DNA of 64,000 nt from Diphasiastrum complanatum. Its lineage: Eukaryota > Streptophyta > Lycopodiopsida > Lycopodiales > Lycopodiaceae. The position numbers were made by a program, and so were the translations under genes. Of the stretch, positions 13,514 to 27,504 are shown piece by piece. Position 1 is the first letter of the stretch. Every line of letters starts with the position of its first letter. The notes beneath the pieces were generated by a model that was given only the letters and a program-made list of their open reading frames with translations, was not told the origin of the DNA and made no database searches. Where the stretch lies: contig CM055093.1 in the NCBI GenBank assembly GCA_029204225.1, forward strand, positions 22,859,912 to 22,923,911. Direction: 5' to 3'.

Positions 13514-15017
13514 AAGAATTGCTTATCTTCTCACTATAGGAACCAATCAAGGGTACAGAACCAAATCCTATGTAAGACTTAGCAAAAAACTGTGAGGTAG
13601 ATCTCACTAGCTTGACAATCTCTCTAGAACAAGATTTGAATCATCAAAAAAGATGAAGTATGGCAAAAGTTATGGTTCTCTGAATCTCACACGTGTGAAT
13701 ATTCCAAGAATGTCAAATTGACTCAAATACAATCTATTTGTATCAAACAATTTGCCTAGAACCTATAAGTTTTGTCTAAATCACATATAGATGAGATTAT
13801 GTAGCTTTTGGATGACTTTTGTGATCATTCAAGCAATAAATGACATGTAGACCATGAGACAGTAGACTCTAACACATTTATTTGGGATCAAGAGTTATCC
13901 AACTATATCCGTGACAAAGAACCTGAACATGGAGAGAGTATGAATGATGGGTTATGACCCAGAACTTTTTGCCACAGCTCTTACATACGAGCGATCAGAT
14001 ATGTCAGAAAGAAATAGAGCAATAAATATTGATTTACAGCATAGAATTGAGGTTTGGAATGAATATCTAGATAACAAATTGATATTGAGTAGATTCTGAC
14101 ACCAAAAGACCCACCCTTACCTTTGATGTCACCTAGGGGATAAGGGACAATAGGAACTTTATGTCTAGATTTTATTTGTTCATTTCTTTATTTCACTAGC
14201 TTTATTGTTTGGTGACTTTTCCTTGTTCTAGAAAGAAAAAAAAAAAAAACCAACAACATTCCTTTGATGTGAGTTTTGTTATGTGCTAACTTTTGTTGAA
14301 ATGCAGAGATAAGATGATCCAAATGCCAAATTGCACTCACCACCACAATGCATCATATAGACACAATATGTTTGAGCCATCTGTTGCAAGCTCGAATGAA
14401 TGCATCCATGTCCCTGCATTATGCATCAGCTCTGAGAAAATATGGGCATTTCTTTTGTATTGCCATAAGGGCATGTATGATTGATTAGGAGCATGAATGG
14501 ATTTGAGAGGAAAAAAGAGACTAAAACAATACAGTGGGGTGGGGAGTGAAACTGGGATTATGTATATGAAGATTTAAGCAAAGGAGGACTTTAATCCTAA
14601 TTAGATTTGGCTATATCTATTGAGCAAACAAAAGTGTTGAATCTATCTCACTGAGCCAGTGGTTTAGCTATCTGGATAGATTTGAGATATCATCTTGATC
14701 TATTTGTCACAAGATATCATACGCCCTGGTGCGTCTGCATTACCCACTATCAAGAGAGAGAAAAATAATAATAGAATAAAGGGAAGAAGGAAAAAGAGCC
14801 ATATGATGTACCTATAAAAGCTTACGGCTGAAGTTGGACGTATTCTGTACACACCTTGGTTCTACACATACACTAATTACTCACAGTAGACACACCATTG
14901 AGATTACATTCATTTTTGAACTCCAAGAACTTGCATTTGCATGCCTTTTATGCATGGGTCTGAAATGGGGCATATCTTGTAATATTGATGGAAATGGGTG
15001 GATATGCCACTATAGGA
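13514..15017. other. No supported gene
   Basis: The first few hundred bases probably continue the decayed element begun at 13100, with stop-rich frames. An A13 run lies near 14240. Short open frames (14293-14484, 14834-15154) have no family resemblance and I do not call them. Confidence 0.4.
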
Positions 15018-15135
15018 TGTTGGATTTATCTCCTCTTCCTCTCCTAAATCCTAATCTGCCTTCGTTCATGCTGCATTTTTACTCATGTTGTCGCGCAGTC
15101 TGCATATTTATATGTAAAATAAGACAGACGAATAA
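15018..15135 (+). mobile_element. LTR start related to the copia LTR at 58965
   Basis: TGTTGGATTTATCTCCTCT here and TGTTGGATTTCTATCCTCT at 58965 begin similarly, and both contain GTCGCGCAGTCTGCA about 80 bases on. Only the beginning of the LTR can be aligned. The rest (15136-15718) is unassigned, rich in AAGGCACC-like words that recall the 51.4 kb minisatellite. Confidence 0.45.
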
Positions 15136-15718
15136 AACGCGACTGCCTGCATAATTACAAGTAAATTCTCACAGTCAAAGAAAAGACAAAAGACGCTACA
15201 CTATGTTTTTACACGTGTTTTTTTTTACAGGAGAAAAAGGCAACACTACCTTACAAAATGCCAAAGGTGTCCTAGGAAAAGCGAAGGCACCCTGTAAATC
15301 ACATCCTAAGGCATTTCGTCAGAGTGACGCATTTTTCGCATCTTCACCAAGTTCATTTCAACAAAGGCTGACGTCACGTCTTTTCACGCTCATCCCATGC
15401 AACTGTGCTAACAGACTTGATAATGATTGCAGCCACCCACGATCTCCTACAAACAGCACATCCACTTTGTACTTTCTTCATTTGCAAAACCTGTAACATT
15501 GTGTATATATTGAATACCACTTGCATATTCAAATGATGATAATGCATGAAGTGTGTGTAAAATAATAGCATCAGAAGCTTATCAGAGATAGACGAAGTAG
15601 ATGCCTTGCGCATTGTTCTTTATTGTCAGTAATAGTTTCATTCCTTTTACAAATTGAATTAGCTTTGTAGAGCACGCGGTTTCATCCGCTATTGTCTTGT
15701 GCTCTACCGCATTATTGA

Positions 15719-16132
15719 CATTATTCGAAGAGTCAAACACTAGATAAAAGAGTGCTCATTGGAGTGGAATGTTCTAAAAGTTCACAGATCATCTCAAAAA
15801 GATCACCCTTGAAATGTTGACCTGATGTATTTGAGATAAGCCTGAAGTAGGAAAGCATAATGAAAATCAAAAGAAAGAGTCATTTTGGCGGTCATATTTA
15901 GACACTTCAAACTATCGCTAGTTGCCTCTAGAAAAACTATATTATGTAGTGTCTAGAGAGGGTTAGAGTAAACTAAATGCCTCTGACAGTCGAAGTATCA
16001 ATAGTACATAAGCCCTCAGACAAATACCCTTAAAGATGAAGAGCTGATCTATGATACATCTAGGAATTGGTTTAGTAAGAAATCACATATTGGAGTGGAG
16101 AAAGTCACGTAGAATCATTACGTCCTAGCCTA
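15719..16132 (+). repeat. Direct repeat module, copy 2
   Basis: Matches 8049-8499 in the same orientation, with small internal deletions, and is non-coding. It ends where the 643-bp repeat begins 15 bases later. Confidence 0.75.
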
Positions 16133-16146
16133 AGAACTGAAAAGAG

Positions 16147-16789
16147 GAGGATTCACTAAAAAGAATTGAACCCAATTTAGTGCAGATGCTTTGTGTGGGG
16201 ACTCTTGCAACAAAGTGATACACAAAACATAATGTTGCTAGAGTTAGAGAACCGTTTATGATAATGAAAACGTTATGGTCCATATTTTGAATTCGCGTCG
16301 ATACTGATTGATCTTGAGGATCCATGGACTAGCTGTCATAGAAATTGTAGCCTTTGATGTCACCGACATGAGTATTTGCATTGAAAAACCTGGCAATAGA
16401 GATCGATCATAAAGGACTATGGGTTAGGGCTTCCGTCTACACTCGGATATACCACAGGTGGATACTGTTGACTACCCGCACCTCGCGATTGTGCATCCGT
16501 AAATTAGCAGCTTTAGGTTTCATATGACAAGTCGCTACAAATCCCCTCCACCAAGGTCTGCCTATACTTGCCAGAAAGTGGGTATATTGCCCAATAAGAG
16601 TCAGTTATGATCTCGCGTTAGTCATATCTTTGAGAGCCTAGAAAACTCTCATGGACCCGGGAGTATGGGGTAATCAGTGAGCCCCCCAGATTGGAAGTGG
16701 CCAGACTCTAATTACTTGTCTAAGGACAATGTGGGTCCTTCCCTTGCTGGGGCATTTTGGCTGGACCAATCCCTGGTTGAAAATTGCCC
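16147..16789 (+). repeat. 643-bp direct repeat, copy 1
   Basis: Aligned with 23048-23690 from GAGGATTCACTA to AAAATTGCCC. The two copies have the same length by my count. Both keep a short frame of the form KDNVGPSL-x-GAFWLDQ near their end. It resembles no LTR or transposon end I know. Confidence 0.8.
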
Positions 16790-16800
16790 GAATATAGTGG

Positions 16801-16868
16801 CTCCACCATCCAAGAAGCATATTATTGGTTGCAAATGGATTTTTAGAATCAAGTACAAACACCAGTAG
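16801..16868 (+). pseudogene. copia reverse-transcriptase start, fragment
   Basis: KKHIIGCKWIFRIKYKH matches the conserved opening of Ty1/copia reverse transcriptase (…GCKWVFKIKY…). Only about 20 codons remain before a stop. It abuts the right end of the 643-bp repeat, so this is a junction between two broken elements. The 800 bases after it (16870-17675) hold no supported gene. Confidence 0.6.
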
Positions 16869-17675
16869 TTTTCTAGTGAAAAGATTTTAGAATGATTCTT
16901 TTATATTTCATGAGTTGTGTATTACTCATAAACTCCAATATCCTATATGAGTTAAGTATGTGATTTTTGACAATTATGATTGACGAATCAAAAGAATCTA
17001 ATTATTTGTGATTGCCGGATCATAAATGGATACTTAATTAGAGGATATTCAGAAAATGTGTTAATTCTTAAGTATGTTGAATAACTCCCAGTTCTAATTG
17101 AGTTGAGATTTCAGATTAGCACTTTGGAAGTGTAAATCTCTTTACTCCAGTATTTTATTGAGACCTATTGGATCTCACAAGCATATCTCGTAAAGTACAG
17201 TGTTTTTGCTTATCGAGAGAGTTTTGCTTACTTTAGTCATGCCGAAATTTAATTCCATGTCGAGGCCTGCTTGTGACTAATAACCTTGAGAGGACCTAGA
17301 CACTCTAATTGAGACATATGGTGTAGTGCATGTACGTGTGACAGATATAGGCAAGAGGACTGCATGAAGAGATGTGATCTATTTATAGTTGGACTGCATG
17401 GGTTGATGCATAGAAAACTACTCTCTATAGATTGGGGTAGAGATTCTCCTGTCAACAACTTGGGCTTAGGTTGCCAGTTGCTCTCTTCTCCTGTTGCTAT
17501 CACATTGCATGGCTCGGGGGATAGATCTAGGATTGATCTAGGTTTGGTTGGGAGGTTTTGCTCCTACATGTCTCTAGTTGTGTTCTCCTATCCTCATGTT
17601 AGGGGTTTTCCCTAGTGGTCATTACACCAAGAGAGAGTGCAAACTCTTGTGATATTGCATATGTTACCAAGCTTT

Positions 17676-18852
17676 CCAAAGAAGATTTTTGGCATAGAAG
17701 ATTGGGGCATCCCAACTTCAAATCTATGCATTCTATGGTCAAATAAGTCAAAGCAATTGGATTGCCAAAGACAATGTCCAAGGACTTCAAGCCTTGTGAA
17801 GTATGTGCTATTGAAAAGTCACATAAGAGGCCATATCCAAAATCCTCTATCAAGACTCATCATCCATTGAGCTTGTGCACTTGGATGTGCATTTCTCATC
17901 ATGCAAAAGCAAGGGAGGAGCCACTTGTTTTGTTATCTTTATTGATTACATGGTTGTATCTTCTATCTTCAAAAGGTATGGTGTTTGATTATTTCCTCAA
18001 ATTCAAAGCTTATGTTGAAAAGCAATTCTCTTTCAAGATCAAAGCTTTGAGATGTGATGGTGGTGGAGAGTACATCTCCAACAAGTTTCATGATTTTTGT
18101 GAGCAAGAAGGAATCAAAAGGGAATTCTCTTGTGCCTATTCCCCTTCTCAAAATGGGGTGGCCGAGAGGAAGAATAGAGATCTATGTAAATGTGCCAAAG
18201 CTCTAAGAATTGAAGCATCCTTGCCTAAGGATTTTTGGGGAGAGGTCACCAATTGTTCCAATAATCTATGCAGTAGACTCCCTCATCTTGCTCTTGGAGG
18301 AAAGAAACCTTATGAGATGTTACATAAAGAGAGCCTAAGGTTGATCACCTTAGAATCTTTGGATGTGTTTGCTTTGCTCATATTCCTTTGGAGACTAGAA
18401 AGAAGGATTGTCCTAGCTCAAGCAAAGGAGTTATGGTGCAATGTTCATCTACCAAGAAGGCTTATAGAGTCTACATACTCTCTACTTCCAAGGTTATTGA
18501 AAGTAGAGATGCCACTTTTCATGAAGACCAAAAGATTACCTTGGGTGGGGCCGAGATCAAGGCATATCATGATGCATCTTCTATTATTTGTATTGATGAC
18601 AATCAAGATATGATGGGGTCCTCGTGTATTCTCACCTAGAAGATCCATGAGAGAGTGATCTGGCCCCAAGAGGATCTCATACATTGGTAAAGGCAAGCAA
18701 GTGGATGCTGAATCCACCAACAATGCATTTTTTATCTCTCATGAGGAGCCAAGAAGTGTCCAAGATGCACTCCTTTCAAAAGAGTGGTATGAAGCTATAA
18801 AGCAAGAGTATGAAGCTTTGATTATCAACAATACTTGGGAGCTAGTGTGTTA
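17676..18852 (+). pseudogene. Ty1/copia integrase and reverse-transcriptase start
   Basis: The main frame shows the pre-integrase motif FWHRRLGHPNFKS and CEVCAIEKSHKRPYP. The integrase core follows: FKIKALRCDGGGEY with the second catalytic Asp, SPSQNGVAERKNR with Glu, and LPKDFWGE. The sequence then changes frame to SRDATFHED and reaches EWYEAIKQEYEAL-x-NNTWELV, the beginning of reverse transcriptase. The first catalytic Asp region is distorted (CTWMCISHH). A stop lies within the pre-integrase helix and at least two frameshifts are present. At 18852 it is cut by unrelated repeat sequence. Confidence 0.85.
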
Positions 18853-19859
<1,007 letters not shown>

Positions 19860-20233
19860 TGTAGAAAAATCAGCATTCACATACAAAATGAGATGCAAAC
19901 TCTAAGAGATACTGATCAAACATGAACAAAATATAAACTCTAGTTGTTGTCCGTACATTATAGTACCCTACTATATTTCACAAGTGTGGAATTGAAAATG
20001 GCAATAAATGATCATTCTACACATAAAATTGCAAGATAATATCATGAGAGTGCACCAATGAGTAGTAGAACCCAAATAGAACCATGTATAATGATGAAAT
20101 CAGAGAGAGAAGAGAGATGTGTCTCTCCACGAGTTACATCCTTTTATAACAGGTCCAAACCCTATTTGGCCACTTGGATTTCCCTCCAAAATATAAACCT
20201 TACTATTTTTGGGTCTAGATTCAATGTACCCAA
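19860..20233 (-). mobile_element. copia LTR, copy 2
   Basis: Same family as 11269-11632. It shares TGTAGAAAAATCAGCA at the left border, a TATA-like TTATAAAAGG and GGGTCTAGATTCAATGT near the right border. The homology continues left of the border (CTTTGGTTA…ACCAATG), as expected where an LTR meets its leader. Confidence 0.65.
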
Positions 20234-20612
20234 AGTTCAAATCTCTCTCAAACTCGACTACCAACTAGTTTTTTTTTAAGGGAATAGAACTGTCACAGTT
20301 GTGGGAGGAGCTATCTAGAAGATAGAGTCGCTCACTAGCGAGGCTTAGGTTCTTTTCCAATTTTTAATTTTTTTTTTTGGTACAAGTAAAAAATTCACAA
20401 AAAACAACAAAATCTCGAAAAAACGGCAAAAAATCACAAAATAAACGACAAATCTAACTCCTAATCCACAATAACCTAACTTTTAACAACTTAAAAACTC
20501 AATTTTTTTGGTGAAAAAGAGAGGGAAAAGAAGAGAGAAGAGATGAAAGACAACTATGCGACGAGACGAGTGTGTGGCGCTCCCCGGCAATGCTCCCCAG
20601 CAACAGCACCAC
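20234..20612. other. A-rich unassigned stretch
   Basis: It contains repeated AAAAAACGGCAAAAAATC-type words that recur near 37040. No gene is supported. Confidence 0.4.
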
Positions 20613-20705
20613 TGTTAGTGGATTCCAAAGAATCCCCAAATGCCGAGCTAAGCTGAAGAGACAAAGTATCTCTCACCCATGACCGAGGAGGTCTCAGAAG
20701 GAGGA
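20613..20705 (+). mobile_element. Fragment of the GA-bearing LTR
   Basis: TGTTAGTGGATTCC followed by GAGGAGGTCTCAGAAGGAGGAGA matches 5992-6085, including the TGTTAG terminus. This supports the LTR start proposed there. Confidence 0.65.
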
Positions 20706-20744
20706 GACCTCCTCTCCACCAACCACCACCACCACTCTTTGCAC

Positions 20745-21598
20745 TGTAGAGACCACATCCAACCACCTATCGGAAGTTGTGTTTCGTTGATCCACTACCT
20801 AGGGAAAACTTGGCTTTCTGCCAATGTTTCTAATTACTTATTAGTTTCCACGGACCCTTAGGTGTTATTCTTGACTTTGAACCCCCTATCGATCACACTT
20901 CTAGTACTGTCTTTTACTGTTTCCCAATTGGTTGCCTAATTAAATCCTTCCTCCAATTTAGGACCCCCTTCTAGGTTGGCTTCTTCTTCCATGTGCCAAT
21001 TAGAAGGGCACTTTGCCAATTGTCATGCCCAATTGCTTTGTAGGATATTGGACTGTTAATTGCTTGACTACTAACCATAGTCCCCATTTAAGAGTCTTTC
21101 AATTTTTCTTTGGCATTAAGGCTAATTTGGCCTTCTTAGCATGTGTCTATTGAGATGGAACCTTAGGTGTTACATGGCTAGTTTCTCTTAGCCCTTGGTC
21201 CTTGGCAAGTTTGGTCATTGAGTCATGCTCTTTCTTTTCTCTTTGCCATTGGTCCTCCTTTTGATTTTGCACTTTATGGGCTCCTTTTACCTTGCTCTTA
21301 GACTTTGTCAAATTTTGGCCTTTCGCTTGTGTGTGCGATAACTGAGCCCCCTTCCCCACTGAGCAGCAAACATAAAAATACAGTACCTCAGTTTTTATAT
21401 TAGTATCAAAAATCATAGTACATTGCAAACTTTGGCGTAATAGCCGAAATTATCCTATGGGCCATTTTAAAAAACTCTGTCGAAAAATTTTAAGGGCCAA
21501 TTCTAAGGCCACTTCTCTAGCCACGTTACAGGCGGGCTAAGACCCCTAACTATTGGCAATTTTCAGCCATTTGACATTGAAATTTTGCGGCTTCTACA
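20745..21598 (-). mobile_element. LTR-like repeat with TGTAGA…TCTACA ends (inverted-repeat copy 2)
   Basis: Both ends carry a 6-bp inverted pair (TGTAGA at 20745, TCTACA at 21598). 20779-21573 is the inverted counterpart of 7250-8040. A minus-strand frame at 21147-21428 ends …GLRETSHVTPKVPSQ, matching the frame in the other copy. No polypurine tract precedes it, so the LTR label is tentative. It lies directly downstream of a gypsy gag remnant on the same strand. Confidence 0.55.
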
Positions 21599-21610
21599 TG
21601 CCAATTTTTA

Positions 21611-22330
21611 TCATAGCAAAATTAGCTCTATTTTTGTGTCAAAAAGGTTGAATAGGTTTTGAATATCAAATGATTCTTGATCAAATGCATCAGGTATAGT
21701 GATGTGATGATTTTTCTTGTTTTCTTTCTGCAAAAAGCCTATGGATCTCGATCTAGGTGGGTAGTCTGCAGGGGATGTCCATACAATTTTCTGTACTTCT
21801 TTGTAGTCAAGATTGTGTTCACTATCCTCGTCAGGAGGCCTAGTTTGGTCATATTGTTTACTAGATATAAACTCCTCAAACTTAGTGGATATACCAAGAC
21901 TCACTTGATGATTACACCCTTTCATCCACTCTTTCCTAAGTGGGTCTGTCCGTAACTCACTTTGAGTTATCGTCAAACTCTCACCCTAGCCTCTATGGGT
22001 ACGAGTGTTCTTGTCACTAGCCTCGACTTGTCTATCCTATTGTATCGTAGTCAAGGTAAACATCAGGTTGTTGACGTTGTATGTGGGTTTGAATTCATTA
22101 AAAAATACTTGGGATAGCTCCTCCGGTGTGTTGATCGAGTTTGTGGGTAAGTTATAGTGACATTTTTTGGCTTCTCCTACCAAAGTTGTGGAGAACAAGA
22201 ACATTCTATGTATAGTATTTGTGATTCTACTAACGGCCACCAATGTGTTGAATTCTTCGATATGCCTATGGGCATCTTCATCAGTGTTTCCATGGAACTA
22301 AGGTAGAGAACCTACTATTCTTGGTATCCT
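21611..22330 (-). pseudogene. Gypsy-type gag and following block (family C, copy 2)
   Basis: From about 22330 downward the frame reads HRHIEEFNTLVAVS and AKKCHYNLPTNSINTPEELSQ. This is the typical retrotransposon gag pattern (…A-x-x-W-x-x-LP-x-x-SI-x-x-W-x-x-L…F). A short break follows, then YKEVQKIVWTSP and FDIQNLF, shared with 13100-13513. Reverse transcriptase and integrase are absent. The next sequence is the LTR-like repeat at 20745-21598. Confidence 0.65.
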
Positions 22331-22804
22331 TCTGGTTTCATCAAAGACAACTATTGGTAAAGTGGTTCTTCTTGCCACTGGTGTGATAGGTGTAGGGCTA
22401 AGTGTCCGTACGGTTAATTGAGTATGAGGGAAGTCTAAGATTTTTTTTTCAATGCTTTCAGCATCCTGATTCATCATGTTCAGCTCTAAATTTGATTTGA
22501 TATCACTTTATGACATCGCTTTCCACTCGGACACTGTCTCATTGTCTAAGGTCTCTTTCTCACTCTTTCTAGTACAACCCACCTTATTTGGATCTAGTTC
22601 AATTTTATCTTCAATCATGGTCTCTCATTCAGATCTATCACTATAAGCCTCAACTAGAGTAGGGATCTCTTTTTTCTTTTTTTTTGGAGGAGACAAGCAA
22701 GCAAAGCAAATGACTATCACTCACATTTATTGTTTGTTTGTTGTAATTTTCTAAAGAGTTCAAAGTTTGAAATATGGAGAAATCATTTCATTTACAATTT
22801 ATTT
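22331..22804. other. Probable upstream gag leader, decayed
   Basis: Probably the minus-strand 5' part of the same gypsy remnant, but no frame longer than a few dozen codons survives. A T-rich run lies near 22672-22685. Confidence 0.35.
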
Positions 22805-23047
22805 ATTGTGAGTAGGGTTTTGGACCTAGAAGTTTCTATGGAGGGAAACCACATTCAAAATAGGGCATAGACCTGTTATAAATAGTGTACAAGCGTGGGA
22901 GAACAAGATTCTCTCTTTCTTATCTCATTTCATGCTTATACATGAGTTCTCTTGGGTTCATGTATCCATTGGTGCACCATAGTGATGATATCTTACAATT
23001 TTGTGTTTAGAATGCAATTGTATGTTCATTATTGGATCCACACGTGT
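22805..23047 (+). mobile_element. copia LTR, copy 4, truncated
   Basis: Plus-orientation relative of the LTR at 28110-28372. It has GGGAAACCACATTCAAAATAG, TTATAAATAGTGTACAAGC (TATA-like), and ends at TTGGATCCACACGTGTGAG, where the 643-bp repeat starts. Confidence 0.6.
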
Positions 23048-23690
23048 GAGGATTCACTAGAAAGAATTGAACCCAATTTAGTGGAGATGCTTTGTGTGGG
23101 GACTCTTGAAACTATGTGATACACAAAACATAATGTATGCTAGAGTTAGAGAGTAAATTATGATAATGAAAACAATATGGCCCATATTTTAAATCCGCAT
23201 CGATACTGATTGGTCTTGAGAATCCATGGACTAGTTGTCATAGAAATTGTAGCCTTTGATGTCATCGACGGGAGTATTCGCATTGGGGACCTGGCAATAG
23301 AGATCGATCATAAAGGACTATGGGTTAGGGCTTCCATCTACACTTGGATATACCATAGGTGGATATTGTTGACTACCGGCACCTCACGATTGCACATCCA
23401 TACATTAGCAGCTTTAGGTTTCATATGACAAGTCACTACAGATCCCCTCCACCAAAGTCTACCTATCCTTGCCAAAAAGTGGATATATTGCCCAATAAGA
23501 GTTTGTTATGATCTCCTATTAGTCATATCTCCGAGAGCCTGGAAAAATCTCATTGACCCAGGAGTACAGAGTAATCAGTGGGGCCCCCAGGATTGAAGTG
23601 GTCAGACTTTGATTACTCGCGTAAGGACAATGTGGGTCCTTCCCTCATTGGGGCTTTTTGGCTGGACCAATGCCTGGTCAAAAATTGCCC
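23048..23690 (+). repeat. 643-bp direct repeat, copy 2
   Basis: Counterpart of 16147-16789. A frame open here (23210-23428) is broken in the other copy. Its left neighbour is a copia LTR end, whereas the left neighbour of copy 1 is the 8 kb/15.7 kb module, so the unit moved or was copied independently of them. Confidence 0.8.
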
Positions 23691-24720
23691 AAACTTTGGT
23701 GTGTCTGCTGGAAATCTATTAGAAGGACTTGATTGTTGCTTGAAAGGCAATTATTCATATCATTGGACTAAAGAGTCTATGTCTTAGAATTTTCCCATTG
23801 ATCGGTTATGTTGTTTAGGCCGTCAGTCGCACACTACCATTGGTGCATCTACTGGGAGTCAAAATCCATTGAGAGAATATTGTTTCAAAGAGCAATTATC
23901 CATATTGTTGATGTACAAAATATGTGTCAAAAATTTGTCAGATGGATCATCATGTTGTTTAACCTGTCAGTTGCAAGCCAACCTTAGAATGTTATTGCTT
24001 AAAGAGAGTTATGCATTTTCACCGTTCTGATGGAGTTAACCCATTAGCAATGAATCTAAGTTGGCCATTGTTGAGCGTCATCTGACCCGTCAAATGCGAA
24101 CATTGGTGCGTCTGTCGGGAGTCATCCATTGGGCCATAGTACCTAATGTTCTTGAACTATGGAATTTTCTTAAGCTAAGGGTTATCCTAATGCTTTGATG
24201 AGTTGGCCCATCAGCTACAAATAGTTGACTATGAATGTGACTGGCTAAGAAAGATAATAACATGCAACAAACCAATTTGAATTGATTTTTGTTGAAGTTT
24301 AGTTCACCCTCCATGCACTTAACTAAGCCAACTGATAGAGTACAATTGGAGAGAAGTGGTTAGTATCACACAATGATGTGTGTTGATCCCACAAACAGAG
24401 TGAAAAGGGCAACCTTGTAGCTAACAATTGGATACCAATTACTTTAGATGAGTCATTGCTAAGTGGAGCTGATAGAAAAGATTGTAGACATGACTCTGAT
24501 CTAGAATGATTTTTGTTGGCATTCTATAGGGCCCAACAAATTTTATGTGACTAGTTCTGAATTAGATGCAAAACCATGGCCTAGAGGATAGATTGAGTGA
24601 CAAGATGTGGGAGTTTATGGATAATCTAAATGGCATTACTAACCTTGGTCCTAGATGAGGTCCCCATCTCAATTGTCAATTAGGCAACAACAATGTTTCA
24701 ATCTAGATATTGATTTTTCA
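23691..24720. other. Non-coding, with diverged internal repeats
   Basis: Words such as CATTGGTGC(A/G)TCT and (G/C)TGTCAGT(C/T)GCA recur at intervals of roughly 100-200 bases. This suggests an old tandem or an element with internal repeats. No gene. Confidence 0.35.
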
Positions 24721-24879
24721 AAATCGGTCCAATAATGACCAAACTCATCAACGCCATGGCTAGGAATACACCACTTCCAAGGCATCTAGGAGATATCAAT
24801 GGAAAGATTTTATGCCAAGCACTAAGTATACTATCTCGAACCTTTGGTCCCTGGGTATCTCACCTTATCCAGAATCAGT

Positions 24880-27504
24880 TGGTTACACTCCTAGCATTGT
24901 CCTTTCTTGATATGTCTCCACCATAAAACTCCATGAATGAGCCTCCATTTCCATCTTGCCACAATATATCATCAACACTTGATGAATTGGCCAACAAAAT
25001 AAACCTCCATTAGCTTTATTTCCATTAGCAAAACCAGCCAAGAATGCTAGTACAACTCCAACAATAAGATATTGCAAGACAATGTAGCTAGTTTCACCAT
25101 ATCTTGACAATTTGCACACATTCACATGAAATAGCTCAAACATGAGATAGATCAAAACAATCCATTGTTGCTCCTTTGACCTTACTTGAGTCTTCAAACA
25201 CCTGCAAAACATACCCAATAGATCTTTGTCATTTGGCTCTCCTTTGATGTCTTGTCTAGCTCCAAATTGCCAACTTCCCTTTTGTCTTGTTGAAGGCCTT
25301 TGAGATCAACCTCTTGATCTTCCTCTTGAACATCAAATATATGAATATCTTCAAACATGAACCTCTGGAAATACTTTCTCTCAAACATATAATCTAGATC
25401 CAACAAGATCTCATCAATGCTTGATCTCGAATTTTGACAAAGGTTATTAAAAACAATGCCATCAACATAAAGCAAAAGATAGATTCCAAACTTTGCATCT
25501 AACATGAAGTAGAGCAGGTGAAGATGAGTATCAAACCTAATAAATCTAGCCCACTTGAGTCCATGACAAACTTCAATAAGCTCAGCAATGAGATCTCCCT
25601 TGCCTTGAATAAATTTCCTCTCGATTTGCTCCATGTAGTCTTCTCTAACCAACCTTTTGCCATCTCAATCATGAGTGATCAATTCATAATCATAGAATCC
25701 TTTGAGTTGATGAAGAGATGTGATATCCATGCCTTGGATCTTCCCAAAAACCAATCTTCCATTGCCATTTCCTTCACAAGACTCCCTCTCAGTGATTGCA
25801 TCATAAGAACTAGAAACCTCAAAAACATTAGAAGCCATGAAATAAATCATTAGTACCTTCAACATAAGGATGATTGAAGTACTCTCTTCTTTCAAACGGG
25901 AACTTCTATTCAATGATTTAGGTAATGACTCATATGATAATGATTCTCCCTCACTATTATTCACAATGACATCATTTGAAGTACATCCTACTTTGAGCTC
26001 TTCACATACTTCTCTTCTTCTTGACTTGTGACTATCTCCCTCACCAAGTCTCATGATAGAACCATTTGATCTACTCTTCATGCATGCACCTAGCAACATC
26101 TTTTTTTATATGATCAAAGAAATCATTACCAACAACCTTTTTCAAGAAAGAATCTTCCTCACCTCCATTGATGAAGTTAGCTCTTTTCTTACCTTTTTCA
26201 TGCTTGCACTTGCCATAAAGAACCATTGAAGAATTATCCTCATAGCTAGCCAAGTTAGCACAAAGATGAACATCTGCAAGAAGCATATCAGATCTTGACC
26301 TAGATCTAGCATAAGGAAGCTTGTTAGACTTTGCATAAGATCCAATCTTATTGATGCTAAAAGGGAACTTTGGAAACTTGAGACCAATCCCCTTTTCCAT
26401 TTCATCCTTTTTGTCAGCCATAACAAAAGCATCAAGCTTGAAAAGTCTACCTTGTCTATTGCCCCTAGCAACCAAGATTTCTTCCTTTGTAATAAAACAA
26501 GCATCACCACCAAACTTTACCATGTTTCCTTTCTCTATCATTTGACCAACACTTAGCAAATTCTTTGAAAGTGAATAAATGTAAAAACCACCATCAAGTC
26601 TTGCTTTTCTATTAGTAGAAAGACAAATAGGAATTGAACCAATACCTTCAATCACACACTTACCACCATTGGCCATGTGTCTCACTTTTTGTGGCTCCAT
26701 CATAAGTGACCAAAGAAGTAAAGAACTCCTTGTGACTAGTCATGTGTGAACTAGCTCCACTATCAATCCACCATGAATGTTTGTCACATTCATTTGATAT
26801 TGGACTTAAAGAACACATCAAAAGAGAATCACAACCACCTAAATCCTCATCATTAGTAATAAAGTTGATTTTCTTGCTACCGTCATCTCTTTGCTTCTTC
26901 AAACATTCATTAGAAAAATGCCCTTTGATTCCACAATAAAAGCATTTTAACTTGGATCTATCTTTCTTTTTGCCAAAAGAAGAAGTCTCACCTTGATCTT
27001 TCCCTTTAGACCATTTGCTTATACCTTTGCCCTTGAATTTGCCTTGATAAACATGGCTTCCTCTTCATAATGAGATGTTGATGTAGATCCACCTCTTGCT
27101 TGAAGCCTAAACTCCTCATTCACCAAAATCTCTTGCAAATCCACAATGCTTGGCAAGGTTCTTTGAATAGCAATTCTTTGAACAAGATTAGCACGATCAT
27201 CAAGTAAGTCATTAAGTATAACTCGCACATGTTCTACCACCTTAATGCTCTCATCAATGCATGCTAGCTCATTATTAAATGCTTTAACTCTCAACACAAA
27301 AGCATGAGCACTCTCTTCCTTCTTTTGCATACTTTGAAAGATTTGCCTTCTAAGAGTAAGTACTCTTGATGTAGACTTGAATTCATAAAGCTTTTTCAAA
27401 TATTCCCAAGCCTCAAAAGATAATGTGCACTTACCAACTTCCTTGAGAAGCTCATTGGTAACATTCGTCTTTATCATGTGTGGAGCTCTTTTAGCTCTCG
27501 TCAT
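24880..27504 (-). pseudogene. Ty1/copia element, gag to reverse transcriptase, decayed
   Basis: Read downward from 27504. Gag is at 27504-27019 (WEYLKKLYEF, LTLRRQIFQSMQ, DLQEILVNEEFRLQ). An intact CCHC knuckle CFYCGIKGHFSNEC lies near 26910-26955, then the protease motif WWIDSGASSHM (26902-26660). The stretch NLLSVGQM…GNRQGRLFKLD precedes where integrase should be (26703-26071), but there it degenerates. A reverse-transcriptase remnant at 25652-25194 carries YMEQIERKFIQGKGD and LLLYVDGIVF, with the catalytic YVDD changed to YVDG. 25218-24883 is a further decayed part. Frame changes occur at each domain border. The LTR at 28110-28372 lies about 600 bp upstream in the sense direction and is probably its 5' LTR. 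Confidence 0.85.
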
